From Planctomycetota bacterium (GTDB lineage Bacteria > Planctomycetota > UBA8108 > UBA1146): a stretch of DNA of 37,865 nt. The stretch spans positions 1-37,865 of the forward strand of contig DUAN01000057.1 of NCBI GenBank assembly GCA_012960845.1. Direction: 5' to 3'. The notes under the pieces are model-generated. The model had not been told where the DNA came from and searched no databases. It was given only the letters and a program-made list of their open reading frames with translations. This document shows positions 1-8,960 of the stretch, in pieces; the first letter of the stretch is position 1, and the number at the start of each line of letters is the position of its first letter. A program made the position numbers and the translations under genes.

Positions 1-75
1 GAACTGGATGATGTAATCACGTCCCGGCTGAGGATTGGCGAAGGTCTCCAGTTGGCGGCTCGGGGAAGTCGACAT
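1..75 (-). CDS. queF: QueF, preQ0 reductase, N-terminal fragment
   Basis: The first 25 codons of a minus-strand gene that runs off the left edge. They read from an ATG at 75 and end in the segment ETFANPQPGRDYIIQF. This matches the start of the QueF family (NADPH-dependent 7-cyano-7-deazaguanine reductase), whose N-terminus has F-x-N-x-x-x-x-R-D-Y followed by the PEFT motif, which would lie just outside the window. QueF reduces preQ0 to preQ1 in queuosine synthesis in the cytosol. The start is supported by AGGAG eight bases upstream (revcomp of about 84-88). The catalytic Cys and Asp are not in view. The family call rests on this short motif. It is strengthened by queA, a later step of the same pathway, about 29 kb away in this window. 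Confidence 0.75.
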   Translation of the reverse strand, partial: MSTSPSRQLETFANPQPGRDYIIQF

Positions 76-143
76 GAGGGGCTCCTGTTCCGCAGGTTAG
101 GAGCGCTGGAGCGGCCCCAGAAGAGCGTATCCTAGCGTCTCGG

Positions 144-161
144 CCCCTCCGAGGGGAGGGG
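144..161. other. Short perfect hairpin in the queF/acyltransferase divergent gap
   Basis: A 7-bp perfect stem (CCCCTCC, 144-150; GGAGGGG, 155-161) with loop GAGG. It lies in the 266-bp gap between the divergent starts at 75 and 342. No T-run follows on either strand, so it is not a standard terminator. It could be leader structure of queF. I looked for a preQ1 riboswitch in the queF leader and saw no convincing one. The rest of the gap shows nothing else I can name. Confidence 0.35.
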
Positions 162-341
162 AGAAGCACCCTCTGCACGAAACTCTCCAGTGACTCCGAC
201 AATTGGAGATTACCGGGCAACAAGCGGGTGCCGACCTGAGCGGTCACTTGTATCATCTGTACAGGAAGAGACTCGGTGGGTGGTGGATTGCGCTTTTATC
301 GGCGGTTCATCGGCCCATCCGAGCAGCGAGGAAGAGATCAG

Positions 342-1043
342 ATGGTTCAGCCAAAGGTATTGGTCCTGGGTTACGGGATCGAGTTGCGCAGGGTCCTGGC
401 CTTGCTGCAGCATTCATCGATGGATTTGATCGGTGTGATCCCCTGGAGTGGATCGGACAGCCCCGTCATGTGGGACGAGGAGAGTGGCCTTCAGCGTCAC
501 CAGGTCGTCGGATCCTTCGACCAACTGGCGACCATCCTCGACCAGCAGGCGACGGCGGTCTGTTTCGCCTTCTCGCGCCCTGCAGAACGGTGGGAAGCGC
601 TTCGATGCTGCCAGGAGTTGGCGGCAGAGGTGGTCGGAATCATCTCTCCCGAGGCCCGGATCGGGGCCGATGTGAGGATGGGTCAGGCGGTCGTGATCGA
701 CCAGGGCTGCAGCGTCGAATCGGGAGCATCGCTGGGTACCGCTTCACTGCTGCTACCTGGCGTTCGTCTGGGAATCGGCGCTCGTTGCGGAGATGCCTGT
801 GTGCTGGAGGCGGGAGCATCTCTCGATGACCTGTCGAGGATCGGCGATCAGGTGTTCCTCGGTGCGGGCTCCAGGGTGCTGGCGGGGTGTTTCGTCGGTC
901 GAGCAGCAGTAGTTCTCCCCGGATCCGTTATCACCTCGGACGTGGGTCCGGGTACGATCGTTTCGGGGATCCCAGCCGTGGTGGTGGAGTCTTCGGTCTT
1001 CTCCGATGGAGATGGACCCCCCCGGCCATTGCCGTCCCTCTAG
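342..1043 (+). CDS. NeuD/PglD-like left-handed beta-helix acyltransferase family protein
   Basis: A 233-aa protein. Residues 4-90 look like the small Rossmann-like N-terminal domain of the NeuD/PglD group (VLVLGYGIELRRVL). From about 100 to 215 there are hexapeptide-type repeats (IGADVRMGQAVVI, GVRLGIGARCGDACVL) ending in the usual LbH close, PGTIVSGIPAVVV. Family members transfer acetyl groups to nucleotide-linked amino sugars or sialic acids. The ATG at 342 is preferred over an in-frame start at 276 because GAGGAAG lies seven bases before it. An odd point: the beta-helix part contains no histidine at all, although PglD-type enzymes use a catalytic His there, so activity is doubtful or the chemistry differs. 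The next gene, truD, starts 20 bases downstream, so they are probably cotranscribed. No sugar-nucleotide genes are nearby to indicate a substrate. Confidence 0.7.
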   Translation: MVQPKVLVLGYGIELRRVLALLQHSSMDLIGVIPWSGSDSPVMWDEESGLQRHQVVGSFDQLATILDQQATAVCFAFSRPAERWEALRCCQELAAEVVGIISPEARIGADVRMGQAVVIDQGCSVESGASLGTASLLLPGVRLGIGARCGDACVLEAGASLDDLSRIGDQVFLGAGSRVLAGCFVGRAAVVLPGSVITSDVGPGTIVSGIPAVVVESSVFSDGDGPPRPLPSL

Positions 1044-1063
1044 GGACAGGAGACCTGAAACCG

Positions 1064-2455
1064 ATGAATCAGTCCGAGACGAGTGAATCCCTCTCTGAAG
1101 TCCCCGAAGATGATGATCTGGAAATCCTCGATGTCGATCCAGCGGAGGTTCTCCAGTGCCGCAGGGAGAGCGGTTACCAGCCGCCCATGTTGAGCCAGGA
1201 AATCTCGGTGACCGGCGGAGTGATCCGCCAGCGCTGGGAGGATTTCAAGGTCACGGAGATGCCTCTCTACACCCCGTGCGGCGCTGGCGAGCACCTGTAT
1301 CTGACCATCGAGAAGAGTAATCGCACGACCATTCAGGCGCGCGATCACATCGCCAGGACTCTGGGTGTGAAGCGGGAACTGATCGGGTTTGCCGGCTTCA
1401 AGGACAAGCGAGCGATCACCACCCAGACCTTTTCGGTGCCGATCCTGACCGATCGAGATGTGGTCTCCATCGATGCCCCGTGGATCCGAGTGCTCTCGGT
1501 GTCTCGCCACAAGAACAAGATTCGAACCGGGCATCTGGCCGGCAATCAGTTCGAGATCCGGATCCGTGAGGTGGAGAAGGGGGCACTCGAGAGTGCCAGC
1601 CAAAGGATCGAGGAGATCTCGGTCGGGGGGTTGCCGAATTTTTATGGCCCACAACGATTCGGCATGCACGGTGATGGCGCACGCGTCGGAGCGGCACTGT
1701 TGAGAAGACAGATTGCAGAAGCACTGGAACTGCTGCTGGCTCCACGCGAGGGGGTCGAAGAGGATTATCGAAGCGCATATGCGGCGGGGGATATCGATGC
1801 TGCGAGGCGACTGCTCCCTCCCGGAAGAACCACCGAGGCCGCTCTTCTCACCTCCCTCAAAACTCACCCCGGAAATCTTCGTGCGGCGGCTCGTAGGATC
1901 CCTCATGCCTTGCGGAGGATGTACTACTCCGCCTATCAAGCAGAACTGTTCAACTGGGTTCTGATGGAACGGATCGAACGGTCGCAGGATGGGTACTGGT
2001 TGCCATGGGCCGGAGATATTTGCCAGTGGGAGGGACAAAGGTCGCGATTTCATGTCTCGATGGAGGAGGCGGGCTGGCTCGAAGACCAGCAACGCGCCAG
2101 GGCCGGGGAGATCTCTCCTACGGGTCCGATCTTCGGCAAGAAGATGAAGTTGCCTGAAGGGGAAGCAGGGCGGATCGAGAGTGCCGTGTTGATCGCAGAG
2201 GGACTGCGTCCAGGTTCCTGGCTCTCTCATGTTCGTGGCATGAAACTCGATGGTACACGGCGACCATTAAGGATCCAGGTCGGGCAGCCTCAGGTCGCCT
2301 GGGAGGAGGAGGAGCAGAGTCTGCTGGTCTCCTTCAGTTTACCTTCCGGTGCCTTCGCCACGGTATTCCTCGAGCAGTTGATGGGGGCTTCCAATTCGCC
2401 GGAAGCCAGTTCCACCGCAGCTTCTACTGCTCCTGTGGAACCTGACCTCGACTGA
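1064..2455 (+). CDS. truD: TruD, tRNA pseudouridine(13) synthase
   Basis: A 463-aa protein that isomerises U13 of tRNA to pseudouridine. The TruD signature GFAGFKDKRAITTQ is present, with catalytic Asp at about residue 114. NFYGPQRFG begins near residue 192, and HVRGMKLDGTRRPLRI lies in the C-terminal part. The insertion between the two catalytic-domain halves (about 200-390) is the TRUD domain. The first 40-45 residues are acidic and non-conserved, so it is longer than E. coli TruD (about 350 aa). The ATG at 1064 is chosen because GGAGA lies 11 bases upstream. The frame is open further upstream, but that part overlaps the preceding gene. The last 32 bases overlap the 3' end of the convergent greA gene. 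Family assignment is firm. Confidence 0.95.
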   Translation: MNQSETSESLSEVPEDDDLEILDVDPAEVLQCRRESGYQPPMLSQEISVTGGVIRQRWEDFKVTEMPLYTPCGAGEHLYLTIEKSNRTTIQARDHIARTLGVKRELIGFAGFKDKRAITTQTFSVPILTDRDVVSIDAPWIRVLSVSRHKNKIRTGHLAGNQFEIRIREVEKGALESASQRIEEISVGGLPNFYGPQRFGMHGDGARVGAALLRRQIAEALELLLAPREGVEEDYRSAYAAGDIDAARRLLPPGRTTEAALLTSLKTHPGNLRAAARRIPHALRRMYYSAYQAELFNWVLMERIERSQDGYWLPWAGDICQWEGQRSRFHVSMEEAGWLEDQQRARAGEISPTGPIFGKKMKLPEGEAGRIESAVLIAEGLRPGSWLSHVRGMKLDGTRRPLRIQVGQPQVAWEEEEQSLLVSFSLPSGAFATVFLEQLMGASNSPEASSTAASTAPVEPDLD

Positions 2456-4631
2456 TTTCAAGAACCTTGACCTTGTGCACACCGGCCGGCAGTTCGACAT
2501 CGAACTCTTCGCCCTCTTTCTTCTGTAGCATCGCCTTGCCCAGTGGTGAGAGGTAGGAGAGCACTCCATTATCTGGGCCCCCATCCCACGGTCCTAGCAG
2601 GCAGTACTCGTATGTCGAGTCGGTCGAAATGTTATGAAACTTGATCTTACTACCGAGCCCGACCTGATCGGTGCTGGCCTCCTCGGGGTCGATGAGGCGA
2701 ACTCGGTCGAGATCTCCCTGTAGTTCCATGACCCTGCGGTTGAGGTTTTCTCGCTCCTCGATCGCCGATGTGAACTCGGCATTTTCGCTCAGGTCACCCA
2801 GTGCAGCCGCATCTCCGATGGCCTTGAAGATCGCCGGTAGCTTCTCGTTGCGAATTTCAGTCAGTTCACCCTGAACCTTGTCTATGCCGAACTGGGTCGA
2901 GTAGATCACCCTTTGTTGGGCCATAGCACTGCCGCGACTGGCTTGGCCGGCCAGAACCTTGGGGAACTTGCGGAGGATGATCGCCTTGGCCTTCTCCAGG
3001 TTGGATGCACTGATGGAGCGGGAACCCGCCAATTGCATGTAGATCTCTCGTGCGTCAGTCAGGGCGCCGCGTTCCAGGACCCTTGTGAGCAGCGCAAAAG
3101 GCTTGACCGATAACTGCTGCCGATAGCGCTTCACCGAAGTGGCGATTCCGGGGTCCTTGCTCCCCTCGTTTTCGAGAGAGAGTCGATCAAAACTGGCCGC
3201 CGCCTGGCGGAACAGGTCGGGCGAGGAGACTCCCTCGAGACAGGGAAAGTATCGGAGATCCGCGGAAGCAGATCTGCGAACCAGATGGAGGAATAGCAGA
3301 GGCGACTTCCCCGGGCTGCGGAGTACGCTGGAACCGATCTGGTCGACCAGGTGTAACTGGTTGGCATCTTCGTAGATCTGGATGATCAACTCGCGAAGTG
3401 AATCGTCCGATTTCAGTAACAATTCTACGAGCAGGGAATCCCAGCGATCAGGGTCCAGTCCACGGATCACTGCAAGGGTTTCCTTCTGGTCTTCTTCGCG
3501 CCCGAGCAAGTTGAGCAGGTCTGACGGATGGCGCGCCTTCATGATGAGGGCACCGATGGCCATCACCTCGTCTCCATCGGGAGCGTGATCTGTGAGCAAG
3601 AGCAGAGCGGAAATCTGCTGTGCAGGTACCAGGTCGCCACGCAAGATGTCGCGACGCAGTAACTTGAACTGGGGAACGAGTAGTTGGTGCTCGTCTTCTC
3701 GTAATTCGGAGAGGCACTCGCGAATGACCTTGAGTCGGTCGTCGGGACTCAGATGGGCAAAGCGACGATCGATGCTGGCGGTCAGAGCCTCTGGCCCATC
3801 GAGAAGATATAACTCGTTGTTCTTGCCACCGGACTGACCGATCAGCGAGTCCTTCTTGATGGCGGTTTTGGCACGAGTCCACCACTTGCTCCAGGAGGAG
3901 GCGGGGACCGCAACTCCGCTCAGCGCGTCCTTGATCCTCGAGAGGGGGATCGGCTTGCTGGTGGTCCTCAGCACCAGTTTGATCAGTTCCGCTGGCTCTT
4001 GGTCCGCCAGCGAGCGTAGGTCTTCCGGTCGCTTCCAAGCCATCACAAGGTAGTGATCGGCGTCGAGAGGATCGCAGATTTGAGGAAGCGCCTCCAGCTT
4101 TACGGAGTGCCCTTTCTTTTTCTCGAAGTCTACAGTGGCGGTGCCGATCGCCGGGTCCAGTTCCGTCACAACGCCGACACCCCAGCCGGAGCGATGTTTG
4201 ACATAGGAGCCCGGTTGATAATGGACCATCCTCTTGAAGAGAGGGATGATGTCGCCGGGCCGGGTTCCATCCATCAGGCCAGAGGTTTCGACACAGTTGT
4301 TGAATCCATCGATGTGCCCGAACTGGGACTTGTAAATCTCGAGCAACCACCCGCGAGCGTCCTTGTTTCGTGGAAGGCTGCACGCAAGTACCTCGTGGAA
4401 CTCCACTTTCTTTTCGGGGGACAACTCATCGGTGTGACCCGATTGCAGGAGTAGTTCGAGCATCTGACCTGCTCGTTCTCCATGGCCTGCGGTGATCGCC
4501 TGATTGGTCGCTAGCAAATATTCGGGAAAGCGAACATCTTCGCTCTCGATGGCGTCGAGCCACGCTTCCTCGTACTCGCCCCAGGATTGTTCATTCATGG
4601 TCTGGGTGAGTCGATCGGTGAACTTGGACAT
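2424..4631 (-). CDS. greA: GreA-type transcription elongation factor with large N-terminal extension
   Basis: A 735-aa protein whose last about 155 residues are a complete GreA. A coiled-coil hairpin has its tip at GDLSENAEF (about 612-620); the Asp and Glu that position Mg2+ in the RNA polymerase secondary channel are kept. The FKBP-like globular part follows, ending near KVKVLEIS. GreA stimulates cleavage of backtracked transcripts. The preceding about 580 residues are mostly alpha-helical-looking, with a small beta motif (SGWGVGVVTELD, about 150-160). This architecture matches the long GreA known from Chlamydiae and related bacteria (about 715 aa), not the 158-aa E. coli form. The ATG at 4631 is preferred, with a G-rich Shine-Dalgarno about 10 bases upstream. 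A TTG at 4640 would overlap the hutI stop. It sits directly behind hutI and is probably the last gene of the hutU-hutI-greA unit. Confidence 0.88.
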   Translation of the reverse strand: MSKFTDRLTQTMNEQSWGEYEEAWLDAIESEDVRFPEYLLATNQAITAGHGERAGQMLELLLQSGHTDELSPEKKVEFHEVLACSLPRNKDARGWLLEIYKSQFGHIDGFNNCVETSGLMDGTRPGDIIPLFKRMVHYQPGSYVKHRSGWGVGVVTELDPAIGTATVDFEKKKGHSVKLEALPQICDPLDADHYLVMAWKRPEDLRSLADQEPAELIKLVLRTTSKPIPLSRIKDALSGVAVPASSWSKWWTRAKTAIKKDSLIGQSGGKNNELYLLDGPEALTASIDRRFAHLSPDDRLKVIRECLSELREDEHQLLVPQFKLLRRDILRGDLVPAQQISALLLLTDHAPDGDEVMAIGALIMKARHPSDLLNLLGREEDQKETLAVIRGLDPDRWDSLLVELLLKSDDSLRELIIQIYEDANQLHLVDQIGSSVLRSPGKSPLLFLHLVRRSASADLRYFPCLEGVSSPDLFRQAAASFDRLSLENEGSKDPGIATSVKRYRQQLSVKPFALLTRVLERGALTDAREIYMQLAGSRSISASNLEKAKAIILRKFPKVLAGQASRGSAMAQQRVIYSTQFGIDKVQGELTEIRNEKLPAIFKAIGDAAALGDLSENAEFTSAIEERENLNRRVMELQGDLDRVRLIDPEEASTDQVGLGSKIKFHNISTDSTYEYCLLGPWDGGPDNGVLSYLSPLGKAMLQKKEGEEFDVELPAGVHKVKVLEISRGQVPQEQ

Positions 4632-4636
4632 CTGGT

Positions 4637-5898
4637 TCAAACCCCCTGGTCCGACGTCAGGTCGGATCTTTCAATACTGGCAATGTGCGAATCGAACACG
4701 ATTCGTCCTGCAGCGCAAACTATGCGAGGAACTTGGTTAGCAAATTCGTGAATTAGTACTTCCTCATCGGGTACATCCCAGAGGACCAGATCGGCTCTTT
4801 TTCCCGTTTCAATCGTTCCACACCGTGCCTCACGACCCAGTGCATGAGCCCCACCTCGAGTGGCGGCGATGATCGCTTCTGTCGGGGTCAGGCCCATGTG
4901 CATCACCGACAGGCCTGCGATGAAAAGCATGCTTTCGATGGTGCAAGACCCAGGATTCCGGTCGGTCGCAATCGCAATCTCGAGCCCCGCGTCGATCAGG
5001 GACCGAGCCGGAGCGTAACCTGATTTCCGCAGATAGAAAGTGGTCCCGGGAAGGAGGGTGGGGACGACTCCCGCGCTTTTCAGCGCCTCGATGCCCTCCG
5101 TGGTGACTTCCATCAGGTGGTCGGCACTGATGGCACCGACCTGGGCGGCGACCAGTGATCCACCCGAGGCGGCCAGTTCGTCGGCGTGAATCTTCGGTTT
5201 GAGGCCATTTTCCAGACCCGCTTGAAGGATCTGGGTGCTCTCCTGAGTGTCAAACACGCCTCTTTCGCAGAAGACATCGCAGAACTCGGCCAATCCTTCG
5301 CGGGCGACCTGAGGGATCATCTGCTGACAGATGATACGGATATATTCGGCCCGATCGTGCTGCCATTCGTCGGGGATCTCGTGGGCTCCCATGAAGGTGG
5401 CGACGATTTCGATCGGAAATTCCTCGGACAACTGGCGGATGGCCCGGAGCATCTTCAGTTCGCTCTCCAGATCGAGCCCATATCCGCTCTTGATTTCGAT
5501 GGTGGTGGAGCCTGATTCCATCATTCTCTGTAGCCTTGGTCTGGCTGAATCGACCAGTTGCTGAAGGTCAGCGGCGCGAGTCATCCGGACAGACGCCCGA
5601 ATCCCTCCACCCTCGCTGGCAATATGTTCGTAGTCGGCTCCTGCACAGCGCTGGACGAACTCGCCCGAGCGTTCTCCTCCGAAAACCAGGTGGGTGTGTG
5701 AATCGACAAACCCTGCGGTCAACAACTTCCCAGTGCCATCGAGTGTCTGGCTACCATCGAAAAGACCGGCGAGTTTCTCCGCCGGTCCGATCGCCTGAAT
5801 CTGTCCTGCGTCCACTGCTACGGAGACTCCCATGATGGCTGCTTCGTGACCGGGAAGTAGTCTTCCGACATTCTCGATCAGCAAGTCGACGGAGGTCT

Positions 5899-5902
<4 letters not shown>
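4637..5902 (-). CDS. hutI: HutI, imidazolonepropionase
   Basis: A 421-aa amidohydrolase-fold enzyme that hydrolyses 4-imidazolone-5-propanoate to N-formimino-glutamate, the third step of histidine degradation. Metal-binding HxH is seen in [11 protein letters not shown] (H69, H71). Further family motifs are [39 protein letters not shown] with the downstream SADHL, and ATDRNPGSC carrying the metal-site Asp. Length is normal. The ATG at 5902 overlaps the hutU stop as ATGA and has GAGGAGG nine bases upstream, so the ten in-frame codons further up are not used. Translation is probably coupled to hutU. No hutH, hutG or hut regulator is present in the window. Confidence 0.95.
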
Positions 5903-7725
<1,823 letters not shown>

Positions 7726-7882
7726 AGGCTGTCCCTCTCCAGGGTGGCTGGCTTCCACCCCTCGCTTCTGGGGCTCGTCGCCCAGCTCTCGATGATGTCG
7801 AATCCCGATGGCACCCGATCCTGCCACCGGATGCAACCGAAACAGGGTTCAGATTGGAGTTCATCTCAGTGGTCGCTTCGTC

Positions 7883-7911
7883 TCGAAAGTGGCCTCAGAT
7901 CAGGGTAAAAT
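7883..7911 (+). promoter_or_regulatory. Candidate sigma70-type promoter for ispH
   Basis: TCGAAA (7883-7888, 4 of 6 against TTGACA), a 17-bp spacer, then TAAAAT (7906-7911, 5 of 6 against TATAAT). Transcription would begin near 7918, giving a leader of roughly 27 bases before the ispH ATG at 7945. It lies in the divergent hutU/ispH gap, the expected place. The assignment is by consensus only. Confidence 0.45.
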
Positions 7912-7944
7912 AGAGGGGGTAGCGGTGGGATTGGAGATCTGGAC

Positions 7945-8790
7945 ATGAGGATTACCCGGGCACGAGCGCTGGGCACCTGCTTCGGGGTGCGAGACGCAAT
8001 AGATGCGGCTCTTTCCCCCGAGATCTCCATCGATCTGACCATCGTTGGCCAACTGGTTCATAACCCACAGACGGTTCAGAGATTACATGATGCTGGGGTG
8101 AAGATGGTCAGTTCCAGCGATGACGAGATCACCACCAGAAACGTCATGATCACCGCTCACGGAGCACCCGCCAGCCTCAAGAAGAAACTCAGTGATCAGG
8201 GCCACATCGTGTACGACGCCACCTGCCCACTGGTGTTGAGGGTCCATCAGGCGGTGCGGAGGCTGGTCAAGGAGGGGTGGCACCCGGTAGTGATCGGCCA
8301 GCGAGAGCATGTCGAGGTGAAGGGGATCGTCGGCGATCTGGTCGATTTTACCGTCATCGGCGACCTCGATGATCTGCACCTGCTGGAGGGGCGAGAACGG
8401 ATTGGAGTGGTCTGCCAGACCACCTACCGGATTCGTCAGGCGATCGAGATCCTGCTTCAGATCGGTCTGCGCTTTCCCGACATCGACATCGAGTTCATCG
8501 ATACCGTCTGTAAGCCAACCAAGGATCGTCAAAATGCTGTCGATGAACTGTCCGAGCAGGTCGATGTGATGATCGTGGTGGGTGGAACCAACTCGTCGAA
8601 TACCCACAAGTTGCTCAATGTGTGCCGCGAAAAAGAGGTTCCCGCTTACCATGTCGAAAACGATGAGCAACTGGAGCCGGGCTGGTTTGTCGGGGTGGAA
8701 CATGTCGGGATCACCGCCGGGACTTCGACCCCTCATGATGTGATCGATCAAATTCATGCCAGGCTGGTCCAGATCTCTCGACAGCAGTGA
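7945..8790 (+). CDS. ispH: IspH, 4-hydroxy-3-methylbut-2-enyl diphosphate reductase
   Basis: A 281-aa [4Fe-4S] enzyme of the last step of the MEP isoprenoid pathway, making IPP and DMAPP from HMBPP. The three cluster cysteines are in their family contexts: C12 (GTCFGV), C94 (DATCPLV) and C189 (DTVCKPTKDRQ). EHVEVKG carries the family Glu-His segment, and GGTNSSNTHKL and GITAGTSTP form the substrate pocket. Length is typical. The ATG at 7945 has GGAG about eight bases upstream. It is transcribed divergently from hutU, probably from the promoter at 7883-7911. No other MEP gene is in the window. Confidence 0.96.
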   Translation: MRITRARALGTCFGVRDAIDAALSPEISIDLTIVGQLVHNPQTVQRLHDAGVKMVSSSDDEITTRNVMITAHGAPASLKKKLSDQGHIVYDATCPLVLRVHQAVRRLVKEGWHPVVIGQREHVEVKGIVGDLVDFTVIGDLDDLHLLEGRERIGVVCQTTYRIRQAIEILLQIGLRFPDIDIEFIDTVCKPTKDRQNAVDELSEQVDVMIVVGGTNSSNTHKLLNVCREKEVPAYHVENDEQLEPGWFVGVEHVGITAGTSTPHDVIDQIHARLVQISRQQ

Positions 8791-8854
8791 TGGCCTCTCT
8801 GGGCCGGAATCCTGCACTCTGGAGTCGATTGAGGTCGAGTAGTTTCGCCATTCG

Positions 8855-8901
8855 CCGGAGTATTCCGGGACGGAGTGGGGTACACTTTTAGGAGTACTCC
8901 T
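8855..8901. promoter_or_regulatory. Paired near-palindromes upstream of the dehydrogenase/dockerin gene
   Basis: Two similar inverted repeats lie 34 bp apart, centre to centre. CCGGAGTATTCCGG (8855-8868) has arms CCGGA/TCCGG around GTAT. AGGAGTACTCCT (8890-8901) is a perfect 12-bp palindrome. The shared core GGAGTAnTCC and spacing of about three helical turns would suit a dimeric regulator, or two dimers on one DNA face. A weak -10-like TACACT lies between them at 8881. They stand 60-106 bp before the ATG at 8961. Function is an inference. Confidence 0.35.
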
Positions 8902-8960
8902 GCTATTTGCCCGTGTCGATGAGACTGGCCCGGGCCATGAGAGACCAAGAGGCGATTGAG

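Noticed and set aside
76-180. Possible preQ1 riboswitch in the queF leader
   Set aside because: Neither the class I pseudoknot pattern with its A-rich tail nor a clear class II/III layout is visible; only a G/C hairpin is present.
203-829. 208-codon plus-strand frame overlapping the acyltransferase gene
   Set aside because: The other frame has an LbH/NeuD-type protein with a good ribosome site. This frame has Arg/Gly-rich, non-domain sequence.
1040-2230. 396-codon open frame on the minus strand opposite truD
   Set aside because: It lies wholly against truD, whose family motifs and catalytic Asp are certain. Its translation is rich in Arg/Leu/Pro with no domain, as expected for an antisense frame of G+C-rich coding DNA.
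3448-4383. 311-codon minus-strand frame inside greA
   Set aside because: Same strand, different frame from the long GreA. Composition is dominated by Arg/Ser/Pro and it matches nothing.
4628-4645. T-arm-like TGGTTCAAACCCC suggesting a tRNA
   Set aside because: It lies in the overlap of hutI and greA, with no acceptor, D or anticodon stems around it on either strand.
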